From Kumtagia sp963829135 (lineage in GTDB: Bacteria > Pseudomonadota > Alphaproteobacteria > Rhizobiales > Rhizobiaceae), in the NCBI GenBank assembly GCA_963829135.1, contig CAWHHO010000008.1, positions 620,001-684,000 on the forward strand: DNA of 64,000 bases, given 5' to 3'. Position 1 is the first letter of the stretch. Each line of letters starts with the position of its first letter. Below, piece by piece: positions 17,445 to 25,673 of the stretch. Below the pieces are notes generated by a model. It saw nothing but the letters and a program-made list of their open reading frames with translations. It was not told where the DNA came from and did no database searches. The translations under genes were made by a program, and so were the position numbers.

Positions 17445-17485
17445 GTGGCGTGACGTGCGCGGCCGGCGCCACATGCAGTTTTTTT
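17445..17485 (+). terminator. Possible terminator after the ery operon
   Basis: GTGGCG (17445-17450) can pair with CGCCAC (17467-17472), followed six bases later by seven T (17479-17485). The loop is long (16 bases) and G+C-rich, so the call is tentative. It lies about 60 bases after rpiB. Confidence 0.35.
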
Positions 17486-17653
17486 ATTCCGCGGCGTCGA
17501 GATCGTCACATCGCCTGGGACAGCTTCCGCTGGCGGCTGATCTGCACCATCCAGCCAGGAGTTGCGATCCCCATCCAAGGTTGAGAACCATTGGCTTGAG
17601 CGGCGCAGCTTGCGTGGTACAACCGCGAGAAAACAGGCAACGAGGCGAAAAGC

Positions 17654-18439
17654 ATGCCGGATTTTGACGGGAAGAGCATTGTCGTAACGGGCGGCAGCCT
17701 TGGCATGGGACGCGCCTGCGTGGAGCGCTTCTCTGCTGGCGGCGGACGGGTGCTGATCGTCGCCAATGACAGCAAGTCCGTCGATGATGCCGTGGCGGAG
17801 ACTGGCGGCAACGCGGCAGGTTTCGTCGGCGACGTCCGCAAGGCCGCGGATATGGAGGCCGCCATCGGCAAGGCGGTATCGTTACATGGCGGCGTCGATA
17901 TTCTTGCTTGCTGTGCCGGTATCCAGCGCTACGGAACGGTTGTGGATACGCCCGAAAATGTCTGGGACGACGTGCTGGACATCAATTTGAAAGGCATTTT
18001 TCTCGCATCGAAATTCGCCATTCCGGAAATGCGCAAGCGCGGCGGCGGATCGATAATCGCAATCTCGTCCGTGCAAGCCTACGCCTCTCAAGCGGGCGTC
18101 GCGGCCTACACTGCAAGTAAGGGCGCGATCAACGCGCTGGTGCGTGCCATGGCGCTCGACCACGCCGGCGACAACATAACCGTCAATTCCGTATGCCCCG
18201 CTTCGATCGATACGCCGATGCTGCGCTGGGCCGCGGATCTCTACAAGGGCGACGGTACGATGGAGCAGACGCTAACCGCATGGGGCAAGGGCCATCCGAT
18301 CGGCCGCGTCGGGCAAGCATGGGAAGTCGCCGAACTGGTGGCCTTCCTCGCCAGCGACAAGGCCCGCTTCATCACCGGCGCGGATATGAAGATCGACGGC
18401 GGCGTGATGTCGAAGCTCGGCATCGTGCTGCCGGAGTAG
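17654..18439 (+). CDS. SDR-family NAD(P)-dependent oxidoreductase
   Basis: A 261-residue classical short-chain dehydrogenase: cofactor loop TGGSLGMG (residues 12-19), catalytic Ser139, Tyr152 and Lys156 in AISSV...YTASKGAINAL. The usual NNAG is CCAG here. GDVRK after strand 3 is Asp60 for cofactor binding. SDRs next to polyol operons often oxidise sugar alcohols or secondary alcohols; the substrate cannot be read from sequence. ATG 17654 has GAGGCG upstream. It is separated from rpiB by 271 bases, but lies 4 bases before the proline-racemase-family gene, so these two form their own operon. Confidence 0.9.
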   Translation: MPDFDGKSIVVTGGSLGMGRACVERFSAGGGRVLIVANDSKSVDDAVAETGGNAAGFVGDVRKAADMEAAIGKAVSLHGGVDILACCAGIQRYGTVVDTPENVWDDVLDINLKGIFLASKFAIPEMRKRGGGSIIAISSVQAYASQAGVAAYTASKGAINALVRAMALDHAGDNITVNSVCPASIDTPMLRWAADLYKGDGTMEQTLTAWGKGHPIGRVGQAWEVAELVAFLASDKARFITGADMKIDGGVMSKLGIVLPE

Positions 18440-18443
18440 ATGA

Positions 18444-19493
18444 ATGGTCGAGCTTAGGCGCGGGGCCGCCATGGTGTTCGGCGGGACAATCGAGACTGTA
18501 GAGATGCACACCGGTGGCGAACCGGTGCGCATCGTCGTGTCCGGCTATCCGCCGATCCCAGGTGCGACGATCCTTGAAAAACGCCGCTACGCCCGCGACA
18601 ACCTCGACCATTTGCGCAAGCTGCTCATCTTCGAACCGCGGGGCCACTACGACATGTATGGCGTGATCCGGGTGGAGCCCGATCTTCCGGGCGCCGACCT
18701 CGCCGTGCTGTTCATCCACAATGAGGGCTATTCCACCATGTGCGGCCACGCGACCATAGCACTGGGCCGCTATGCGGTCGATCATGGGCTGGTGGCTCCG
18801 CGCGCTCCGGTGACCGATGTCGCCATCCAGTGCCCGTGCGGGCTGGTGCGGGCTCGCGTTGATGTGGAGGAGACACCGGACGGCTTTGTATCCGGTTCCG
18901 TCACGTTTGAGAGTGTGCCATCCTTTGCATTCGCCCTCGACCGCCACGTTGATGTCGCCGGTCTGGGAACGGTGCCGTTCGACATCGGCTATGGCGGTGC
19001 GTTCTATGCGCTGGTGGATGGGAGATCGATAGGGCTCAATCTTGAGACGACACCGCTCGATCGGTTGGTCGAGGCGGCCGACAGCATTACCAGAGCGGTC
19101 GCTGCGGCTGTGCCGCTCGATCATCCCGGCGATCCGGACCTCGCCTTTCTCTATGGCACGATCCTGACCGATGGCGATGACGGTTCAGGCGGGAGGCCGA
19201 GCCGGAATATCTGCGTCTTCGCCGAGCGTGAGGTCGATCGCAGCCCGACAGGAAGTGGCGTTTCGGCACGGATCGCGGTTCAGCTGGCGCGTGGCACTAC
19301 TGGACTGGATGAGCCCCGCCAATTCGAAAGCCTGACCGGCGCGGTGTTCTCTGCGAAGGCCATCCGTGCGCACAAAGCGGGACGCTTCGACGCGGTGCGC
19401 GTCGAGGTGGGCGGACGCGCCTACTACTCTGGCCGTTCCCAATTCTCAGTCGAGACGGGCGACCCTCTCGGCGGTGGCTTCCTGCTGCGCTGA
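18444..19493 (+). CDS. Probable trans-3-hydroxy-L-proline dehydratase (proline racemase family)
   Basis: A 349-residue protein of the proline racemase superfamily (MHTGGEPVRIV at residues 21-31). Racemases and 4-hydroxyproline epimerases use two catalytic Cys. Here the first is present (Cys100 in STMCGHATIALG) but the second is Thr269 (DRSPTGSG instead of DRSPCGTG). That Cys/Thr pair is the known signature of trans-3-hydroxy-L-proline dehydratase, which makes 1-pyrroline-2-carboxylate. It is cytoplasmic and 4 bases after the SDR gene. Met10 (18471) is an alternative start. No obvious ketimine reductase is next to it, unless it lies outside this region. Proline racemase is an unlikely alternative. 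Confidence 0.82.
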   Translation: MVELRRGAAMVFGGTIETVEMHTGGEPVRIVVSGYPPIPGATILEKRRYARDNLDHLRKLLIFEPRGHYDMYGVIRVEPDLPGADLAVLFIHNEGYSTMCGHATIALGRYAVDHGLVAPRAPVTDVAIQCPCGLVRARVDVEETPDGFVSGSVTFESVPSFAFALDRHVDVAGLGTVPFDIGYGGAFYALVDGRSIGLNLETTPLDRLVEAADSITRAVAAAVPLDHPGDPDLAFLYGTILTDGDDGSGGRPSRNICVFAEREVDRSPTGSGVSARIAVQLARGTTGLDEPRQFESLTGAVFSAKAIRAHKAGRFDAVRVEVGGRAYYSGRSQFSVETGDPLGGGFLLR

Positions 19494-19501
19494 GTGTTCG
19501 A

Positions 19502-21124
19502 TCAGCCCCGCAGTCCCGGCGCTTCGTGACCGGACCGCTCCACATATTCGGTGTATCCGCCGCCATAAGTGTGGATGCCCTCTGGCGTCAGTTCCAGAAC
19601 GCGATTCGAGAGGGCCGCGAGAAAGTGACGGTCGTGGGAGACAAAAAGCATCGTGCCCTCATATTGCGAGAGCGCCGTGATCAGCATCTCCTTGGTGGTC
19701 ATATCAAGGTGGTTGGTCGGCTCGTCCAGCACCAAAAGGTTCGGCGGATCGAACAGCATCATCGCCATCACCAGCCGTGCCTTTTCGCCACCTGACAGAA
19801 CCCGGCATTTCTTGTCGATCTCGTCGCCGGTAAACCCAAAGCACCCGGCCAGCGCGCGCAGCGGCGCTTGCCCGGATTGCGGAAATGCATATTCCAGCGA
19901 CTGGAACACAGTGCGCTCGCCATCCAGGAGTTCCATTGCGTGCTGGGCGAAGTACCCCATCTTCACGCTCGGGCCGCGCGCGACGGTTCCATTGTCCGGC
20001 AGCGTAGCGCCGGCGGCCAGCTTCAGCAGGGTCGACTTGCCCGCGCCGTTGACACCCATGACGCACCAGCGCTCCTTGCGGCGCACCTGGAAATCAAGCC
20101 CGTCATAAATGCTGCGTGTGCCATAGCGTTTGTGCACGTTCTTCAGGGTCACCACGTCCTCACCGGAGCGAGGCGCGGGCTGGAAGTCGAAAGACACCGT
20201 CTGGCGGCGCTTCGGCGGCTCCACCCGGTCAATCTTCTCCAGTTTCTTGACGCGACTCTGGACCTGCGCGGCATGTGAAGCGCGTGCCTTAAACCTTTCG
20301 ATGAAGGCGATCTCCTTCGCCAGCATCGCTTGCTGGCGCTCGAACTGCGCCTGCATCTGCTTGTCGGCGATCGCCCGCTGCTGCTGATAAAACTCATAGT
20401 TGCCGGAGTAGGTGGTCAGCGCACCGCCGTCGATCTCGACAATCTTGTTGACGATGCGGTTCATGAACTCGCGGTCATGCGAGGTCATCAGGATCGCGCC
20501 GTCATAGCCTTTGAGAAAGCCCTCCAACCAGATCAGGCTCTCGAGGTCGAGATGGTTGCTGGGCTCGTCAAGCAGCATGGCGTCGGGACGCATCAGCAGG
20601 ATGCGGGCGAGTGCCACGCGCATCTTCCAGCCGCCAGACAGCTTGCCAACGTCGCTGTCCATCATCTCCTGGCTGAAGCCAAGTCCGTCGAGCACCTCTC
20701 GGGCTCGGCCGTCCAGCGCATAGCCGTCTAGCTCCTCGAAACGCGCCAGCACCTCGCCGTAACGAGCGATAATCTCGTCCATCTCACCGGCGCGGTCGGG
20801 ATCGCCCATGGCGGCCTCGAGTTCCTTCATCTCGGCCGCCACTGCGCTGACCGGTCCGGCGCCGTCCATGACTTCGGAAACCACACTGCGGCCGGCCATG
20901 TCGCCGACATCCTGGCTGAAATAGCCGATGGTGACGCCGCGATCGACCGCGACCTGGCCCTCATCGGGCAGCTCCTCGCCGGTGATCATCCGAAAAAGCG
21001 TGGTCTTGCCCGCGCCATTCGGACCGACCAGACCGACTTTTTCGCCCTTCTGCAGAGTGGCGGAAGCATCGATGAAGACAATCTGCCTGCCGTTCTGCTT
21101 CCCTATGCCTTCCAGCCGAATCAT
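19502..21124 (-). CDS. ABC-F family ATPase
   Basis: A 540-residue soluble protein with two ATPase domains and no membrane segment. Domain 1: Walker A GPNGAGKTT, signature LSGGWKMRVALAR, Walker B AMLLDEPSNHLD. Domain 2: Walker A GVNGAGKST, signature LSGGEKARLVMAM, Walker B LLVLDEPTNHLD. A charged linker lies between them (KARASHAAQVQSRVKKLEK), the P-site interaction motif of ABC-F proteins, which bind the ribosome and relieve translation stalls. I chose ATG 21124 (MIRLEGIGKQNGRQ). The longer in-frame extension to 21295 would cross the csbD terminator and has no homology. Uup and YbiT are the closest types by length. Confidence 0.92.
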   Translation of the reverse strand: MIRLEGIGKQNGRQIVFIDASATLQKGEKVGLVGPNGAGKTTLFRMITGEELPDEGQVAVDRGVTIGYFSQDVGDMAGRSVVSEVMDGAGPVSAVAAEMKELEAAMGDPDRAGEMDEIIARYGEVLARFEELDGYALDGRAREVLDGLGFSQEMMDSDVGKLSGGWKMRVALARILLMRPDAMLLDEPSNHLDLESLIWLEGFLKGYDGAILMTSHDREFMNRIVNKIVEIDGGALTTYSGNYEFYQQQRAIADKQMQAQFERQQAMLAKEIAFIERFKARASHAAQVQSRVKKLEKIDRVEPPKRRQTVSFDFQPAPRSGEDVVTLKNVHKRYGTRSIYDGLDFQVRRKERWCVMGVNGAGKSTLLKLAAGATLPDNGTVARGPSVKMGYFAQHAMELLDGERTVFQSLEYAFPQSGQAPLRALAGCFGFTGDEIDKKCRVLSGGEKARLVMAMMLFDPPNLLVLDEPTNHLDMTTKEMLITALSQYEGTMLFVSHDRHFLAALSNRVLELTPEGIHTYGGGYTEYVERSGHEAPGLRG

Positions 21125-21281
21125 GAACCCCCGCAAGGTGAAGTGGCGCGTTTGGTGGGGCCTTACGCGATCGGGCTTGCACAGGAAACCCTTGAGCTGG
21201 CTGAGCGGCGTTTTGCCGCCAACTCCGGAGAGCGAAATCCGCGAGCCCCTATTCTTTGGTCTGGGTTGCGGCAGCCCACAC

Positions 21282-21305
21282 AAAAACCCCGCCAATATGG
21301 CGGGG
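21282..21305 (-). terminator. Rho-independent terminator of csbD
   Basis: On the minus strand CCCCGCC (21305-21299) pairs with GGCGGGG (21293-21287) around a 5-base loop, followed by TTTTTG (from 21286). It lies 26 bases after the csbD stop and before the ABC-F gene. Confidence 0.85.
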
Positions 21306-21331
21306 CCTTCGACCGTTACGATAATGCAAAC

Positions 21332-21529
21332 TCAGCTGCGTGACAGCCACGAGTCGATGTCCTTCTCGGTCTGCTCCTGAGCGGTTCCGTAGCGCTCCTG
21401 CAGTCGGCCAGCCAATTCCTTCCGCTTGCCCTTGATGACGTCGAGATCATCGTCGGTGAGCTTACCCCATTGCTGCTGAAGCTTGCCCTTGAACTGTTCC
21501 CAATTGCCTTCGACCTTGTCCCAATTCAT
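21332..21529 (-). CDS. CsbD-family stress protein
   Basis: A 65-residue, highly charged, helical protein of the CsbD/YjbJ family: MNWDKVEGNWEQFKG at the start, then GKLTDDDLDVIKGKRKELAG. These are abundant general-stress proteins of unknown mechanism. AGGAG precedes the ATG at 21529. It sits between two strong terminators and is a monocistronic gene between rpsA and the ABC-F gene on the same strand. Confidence 0.92.
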   Translation of the reverse strand: MNWDKVEGNWEQFKGKLQQQWGKLTDDDLDVIKGKRKELAGRLQERYGTAQEQTEKDIDSWLSRS

Positions 21530-21634
21530 GTCGCATCTCCTGAGTTGCTCGGGAGAGGTTCGATCGAACCTCCTGACGCGCTAACGCCCAACGTCGCGAT
21601 GCGGTTCCTGAATTCGTCGCCTTCAGGGGCCAAG

Positions 21635-21663
21635 AAAAACCCCGCCGGATCGCTCCGGCGGGG
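21635..21663 (-). terminator. Rho-independent terminator of rpsA
   Basis: On the minus strand a perfect 10-base stem (CCCCGCCGGA at 21663-21654 with its complement at 21649-21640) and a 4-base loop precede TTTTTC (from 21639). It lies 24 bases after the rpsA stop. Confidence 0.9.
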
Positions 21664-21687
21664 CCTGTAGACGGCGATAAGCCAAGT

Positions 21688-23385
21688 TTAGCTGCCGCTC
21701 TTCTTCAACGCGGCGCCGAGGATGTCGCCGAGCGAAGCGCCGGAGTCGGTCGAGCCGTACTGGGCAACCGCTTCCTTCTCTTCGGCGATTTCCAGCGCCT
21801 TGATCGAGACCTGCAGCTTGCGGGTCTTCTTGTCGAAAGCGATGACGCGGGCGTCGACCTTCTGGCCGACCACGAAACGCTCCGGACGCTGCTCATCGCG
21901 ATCTCGCGAAAGGTCGTTTCGCTTGATGAAGGTTTCGATGCCGCTCTCGACGAGACGGACTTCGAGGCCACCATCCTTGATCGCGATGACTTCGCAGGTG
22001 ACGACGGCGTTCTTACGGAGATCGCCGGAGGCTTCCGTAGTTGAGGCGGCTGCGCGCTGCAGCTGCTTGACGCCGAGCGAGATGCGCTCCTTTTCGATAT
22101 CGACGTCGAGCACCTGCGCTTTGACCATCTGGCCACGCTGATACTCTTCGATCACCTGCTCGCCCGGGCGGTTCCAGTCGAGGTCGGAGAGGTGGACCAT
22201 GCCGTCCACATCGCCTTCCAGGCCGATGAACAGGCCGAACTCGGTCTTGTTCTTGACCTCGCCCTCGACTTCCGAACCTACGGGATGGTTGCGGGCGAAA
22301 GCCTGCCACGGATTCTCAAGCGTCTGCTTGAGGCCGAGCGAGATGCGGCGCTTGGACGGATCGACCTCGAGCACGACCACGTCGACTTCCTGAGTCGTCG
22401 ACAGGATCTTGCCTGGGTGCACATTCTTCTTCGTCCACGACATTTCCGAAACGTGGATAAGACCCTCGATTCCGGGCTCCAGCTCCACGAAGGCGCCGTA
22501 ATCGGTAATGTTTGTGACCGTACCGCGGATCTTCTTGCCGATCGGGAACTTCGCACCAATCTCCGACCACGGATCGCTTTCAAGCTGCTTCATGCCGAGC
22601 GAGATGCGGTGGGTTTCCTGGTTGATGCGGATGATCTGCACCTTGACCGTCTGACCGATGTTGAGGATTTCGGTCGGATGGTTGACGCGGCGCCACGCCA
22701 TGTCGGTGACGTGCAGCAGGCCGTCGATGCCGCCAAGATCCACGAACGCACCATAGTCCGTGATGTTCTTGACGACGCCCTCGACCACCTGACCTTCTTC
22801 GAGGTTCTGGACGATCTCCGAACGCTGTTCGGCGCGGCTCTCTTCGAGTACGGTACGGCGCGAAACGACGATGTTGCCGCGGCGGCGATCCATCTTGAGG
22901 ATCTCGAAAGGCTGCGGGTTGTGCATCAGCGGGGTGACATCGCGAATCGGCCGGATATCGACCTGCGAACGCGGCAGGAAGGCCACGGCGCCGTCGAGAT
23001 CGACGGTAAAGCCGCCCTTGACCTGGTTCGAGATGACGCCTTCGACGCGCTCACCCTTGTTGAACTTCTCTTCGAGCTTGACCCAGCTCTCTTCGCGGCG
23101 GGCCTTGTCGCGGGACAGCATCGCTTCGCCCAGGGCGTTCTCGATGCGCTCGACATAGACTTCGACGCGGTCGCCCGGCTTCAACTGGCCGTCCTTAGCC
23201 TTGGCGCCGAATTCCTTCAGCGGCACGCGGCCTTCGACCTTCAGGCCGACGTCGATGATCGCCATGTCTTTTTCAATGGCTGTGATGGTGCCGCGAACGA
23301 CCTGGCCTTCGCCGGAATGGCCGCTGGAAAACGTCTCGTCGAGAAGGGCGGCGAAATCGTCGCGGGATGGATTGGATTGGGACAT
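21688..23385 (-). CDS. rpsA: 30S ribosomal protein S1
   Basis: A 565-residue protein with six S1 (OB-fold) repeats; the most conserved are GVVKNITDYGAFVDLGGIDG and GTVTNITDYGAFVELEPGIEG, each followed by a VHVSEMSW-like segment. S1 brings mRNA to the 30S subunit. Length and ending (GDILGAALKKSG) are normal for alphaproteobacteria. AGGAGA precedes ATG 23385. The gene follows cmk by 188 bases, a leader that can fold into small hairpins (for example GCCGC/GGCGGC) and may serve autoregulation, as known for S1 in other bacteria. A strong terminator follows. Confidence 0.98.
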   Translation of the reverse strand: MSQSNPSRDDFAALLDETFSSGHSGEGQVVRGTITAIEKDMAIIDVGLKVEGRVPLKEFGAKAKDGQLKPGDRVEVYVERIENALGEAMLSRDKARREESWVKLEEKFNKGERVEGVISNQVKGGFTVDLDGAVAFLPRSQVDIRPIRDVTPLMHNPQPFEILKMDRRRGNIVVSRRTVLEESRAEQRSEIVQNLEEGQVVEGVVKNITDYGAFVDLGGIDGLLHVTDMAWRRVNHPTEILNIGQTVKVQIIRINQETHRISLGMKQLESDPWSEIGAKFPIGKKIRGTVTNITDYGAFVELEPGIEGLIHVSEMSWTKKNVHPGKILSTTQEVDVVVLEVDPSKRRISLGLKQTLENPWQAFARNHPVGSEVEGEVKNKTEFGLFIGLEGDVDGMVHLSDLDWNRPGEQVIEEYQRGQMVKAQVLDVDIEKERISLGVKQLQRAAASTTEASGDLRKNAVVTCEVIAIKDGGLEVRLVESGIETFIKRNDLSRDRDEQRPERFVVGQKVDARVIAFDKKTRKLQVSIKALEIAEEKEAVAQYGSTDSGASLGDILGAALKKSGS

Positions 23386-23573
23386 TGTTTCTCCTGGATA
23401 GCCCTGTGGACAGGGCGGCGCCGTGGGTTAGCGTTGCGTTGGCCTGCCGGCGTTCCGGTCTCGTTCAAAGACCTCAAGCCGCCTAAAGCGGCAAATCCGG
23501 CGCAGAGAATGCTGGCAGGCTGGGTTCTTCCCTCGGTGAGTGGGCTGCCTTGCGACAAACGGCCCGCTACACT

Positions 23574-24230
23574 TCAGGATGCGGCTCGCTTCGTCAGGAC
23601 GTCATCAATGATCGTACGGGCGGCGCGAAACGCGGCTTCTATAGACATTTCCGACGTGTCGAGCAAGTGCGCATCGGCCGCCGGGCGCAATGGCGAATCG
23701 AAGCGGCCCATGTCGCGCTCGTCGCGCAGCTGGATATCGCTCAAAATCGCGGCGAATTCGGCCTTGCCCCCACGCGCTTCAATGTCGCGCAGCCGGCGCA
23801 TCGCGCGCACCTCGGCACTGGCAGTAACATAGAGCTTGACCTCCGCGTCCGGGCAAACCACGGTGCCGATATCGCGGCCGTCAAGCACCGCGCCGCCGTC
23901 CTGCGCAGCAAAGGCTCGCTGCTCCTCCACCAGGACGCGCCGTACCTCCGGAATCGCCGCGACGCGCGATGCGGCATCTGCCACCGCGTGCGCGGACAGC
24001 AGTTCGCGGTCAAGCGCGCCGAGATCGACCAGACGCGCAGCCTCGACCGCATGCGCCGCGTCGTCGAGGGGCCAGCCTTTCTGAAGCAGCATGTGGGCAA
24101 CCGCGCGATAGGTAAGGCCGGTGTCCAGATGCGCCAGATGATAGTAGTCGGCGATACGCCGGGCTAGCGTGCCCTTGCCCGATGCAGCAGGGCCGTCAAT
24201 TGCGATGGTGAGATTCATGCCGCGCATCAA
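23574..24230 (-). CDS. cmk: Cytidylate kinase
   Basis: A 218-residue (d)CMP kinase; it phosphorylates CMP and dCMP with ATP in pyrimidine nucleotide salvage and RNA turnover. The P-loop GPAASGKGTLA is at about residues 13-23, then HLDTGLTYRAVA and DGRDIGTVVCPDAEVKLYVTAS, all typical. ATG 24230 is internal to a short run; MNLTIAIDG (24218) is an alternative start close to the usual N-terminus. Cmk-rpsA adjacency is conserved in this group. Confidence 0.96.
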   Translation of the reverse strand: MMRGMNLTIAIDGPAASGKGTLARRIADYYHLAHLDTGLTYRAVAHMLLQKGWPLDDAAHAVEAARLVDLGALDRELLSAHAVADAASRVAAIPEVRRVLVEEQRAFAAQDGGAVLDGRDIGTVVCPDAEVKLYVTASAEVRAMRRLRDIEARGGKAEFAAILSDIQLRDERDMGRFDSPLRPAADAHLLDTSEMSIEAAFRAARTIIDDVLTKRAAS

Positions 24231-24298
24231 TCACGAAGTTGCCGCCAGAACAACCTCGTGTCACTTCGCGCACAAAAGTCAGACACACGCCTCCGCAA

Positions 24299-24953
24299 CT
24301 ATCGCCGCCCCGCCCGATCACCGTACTCACCGACCAAATGCGCCATCTCCTCGCTAGCATGGGGATCGGATGGGCTAATCAAACCTTCCGCAACCTCGAC
24401 GATGTCGGCTTGCGGCCGGTTCTGGCTGACTTTCCACTTGCCGTCGATCGCGGCGATGTCGATCTCGACGCCGACGATGCCCTTCAGCTGTGAGGCAATG
24501 TAGGTTTCGGGAGCGTCGGACACCGCCCAGGGAGCGGCTCGCTTGCCTTCATGGCTGCAGGTCAGGGCCTCGACCTGCGTGCGCAGCCATTCGGCATCCT
24601 CGAATACCCTGCCCTGCGCCGCGTACCTGCACTATGGCATAGTTCCAGGTGGGCACGACCTTGCCGGTTTCACGTTTCGTCGCATACCAGGACGGCGTGA
24701 TATAGGATTCCGCACCTTGAAATACGACCAGCGCAGATGCGCCGGCCTGAAGCTCGCGCCATTGGCCGTTGGCCTTCGCCATGTGCACCCGCAGTGTGCC
24801 GTTCGGCGATGCGTCCGCGTCCAGCAGAAACGGCAGCGCGTTGGCAATGAGCCCGCCTGCGCCGGCCGTGATCAGCAAGCCAAGCGGATGGGCGCGGATC
24901 AGCGCGTGCTGGGTGGCGAGGTCATCCTCGCGAAAATGGGGAGGCTGGTACAT
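24299..24953 (-). pseudogene. PaiB-type FMN-binding negative transcriptional regulator, frameshifted
   Basis: Two frames of one gene. The N-terminal part (24953 to 24549) begins MYQPPHFRED and contains HPLGLLIT and PTWNYAIVQVRG, the FMN-binding split-barrel start of PaiB proteins. The C-terminal part in another frame continues VFEDAEWLRTQVEALT, then SDAPETYIASQLKGIVG and GKWKVSQNRPQAD, the PaiB end. Deleting one G from a GGG run near 24619-24622 restores one open frame of normal length (about 217 residues). PaiB proteins have been linked to sporulation and protease control in Bacillus; their role here is unknown. Located between a membrane protein gene and cmk in the aroA-cmk-rpsA group. May be a sequencing error. 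Confidence 0.8.
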
Positions 24954-24987
24954 TCATGGATCCCGCATATCGGTCTTCGGCTTGCGC

Positions 24988-25293
24988 CTAGATAACCACC
25001 CAAAGGCGATAATCAGCAAGGCTACGACCGCTGCCGACAAGTGTCATTATCGGGATGATTGCGATCGACAAATAGGTAACAATCCTGACCACTGCCTCAA
25101 GCCGCACAAACCAACTCGGCGAGTGGGGCGCGACGAGCAGAAAAACCAGTCCGTTCGCAACAGCCAGAATTGCGGCTTGAACGGCAAACAACCGGAACAG
25201 CCCGGTAAACGGACCAAATCGCTTTCCGAAATAGAACCGCTCGATGAGGAACGGCACCGCGGCGGCAATAAAGCACGCGACGAGAAAGCTCAT
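24988..25293 (-). CDS. Small membrane protein, unknown function
   Basis: A 101-residue protein with three hydrophobic segments (SFLVACFIAAAVPFLI; LFRLFAVQAAILAVANGLVFLLVA; VVRIVTYLSIAIIPIMTLV). I do not recognise the family. ATG 25293 is preferred over the longer frame from 25398, because the first 35 residues of the latter overlap the upstream gene and look random. It starts 8 bases after the upstream membrane protein's stop, so the two are likely co-expressed and may interact. Confidence 0.6.
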   Translation of the reverse strand: MSFLVACFIAAAVPFLIERFYFGKRFGPFTGLFRLFAVQAAILAVANGLVFLLVAPHSPSWFVRLEAVVRIVTYLSIAIIPIMTLVGSGRSLADYRLWVVI

Positions 25294-25301
25294 CGACCAG
25301 G

Positions 25302-25646
25302 TCACCGCTTTCTGCGGCGGGCAGACCGCGCCCCGAGAAAGAAGCCGGCAATCATACCCACAGCCGGGGGTATCGCCAGAAATGTCAGCTGCCGCCATTC
25401 ATCTGGAACAGGCGTGCCTGCTATGTCGTACTCGACCGGTCGGGGAAAAGCACCGCTGACGACGTAGTAGGCGATCAGCAGCATCGGCAGGACGACCAGC
25501 CAGACGCCAGCGGCGCGGCTTGGCTTGGCTGTATCGTTTGCAACCGCGCTTGCACAGGCGGTACGGCCCGACCAGACGGTGAAGGGAACGCCCAGCATCA
25601 CATAGAGAATCACCGTCGTTGCCGCGGCCAGGATGGATTCCAGCAT
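25302..25646 (-). CDS. Small membrane protein, unknown function
   Basis: A 114-residue protein with three hydrophobic segments (ILAAATTVILYVMLGVPF; VWLVVLPMLLIAYYVVSG; FLAIPPAVGMIAGFFLGA) and a basic tail (ARSARRRKR). ATG 25646 follows AAGGCGGG; GTG 25652 is in frame just upstream. It lies 27 bases after aroA and 8 bases before the next membrane protein, so it probably belongs to the aroA transcript. Function unknown. Confidence 0.65.
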   Translation of the reverse strand: MLESILAAATTVILYVMLGVPFTVWSGRTACASAVANDTAKPSRAAGVWLVVLPMLLIAYYVVSGAFPRPVEYDIAGTPVPDEWRQLTFLAIPPAVGMIAGFFLGARSARRRKR

Positions 25647-25673
25647 CGTCACCCGCCTTCGATCATCGCGAGA

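Noticed and set aside
21125..21295. N-terminal extension of the ABC-F ATPase
   Set aside because: No homology; it would cross the csbD terminator.
22192..23832. 546-codon plus-strand frame
   Set aside because: Antisense to rpsA and cmk; an artefact of G+C-rich codon use.
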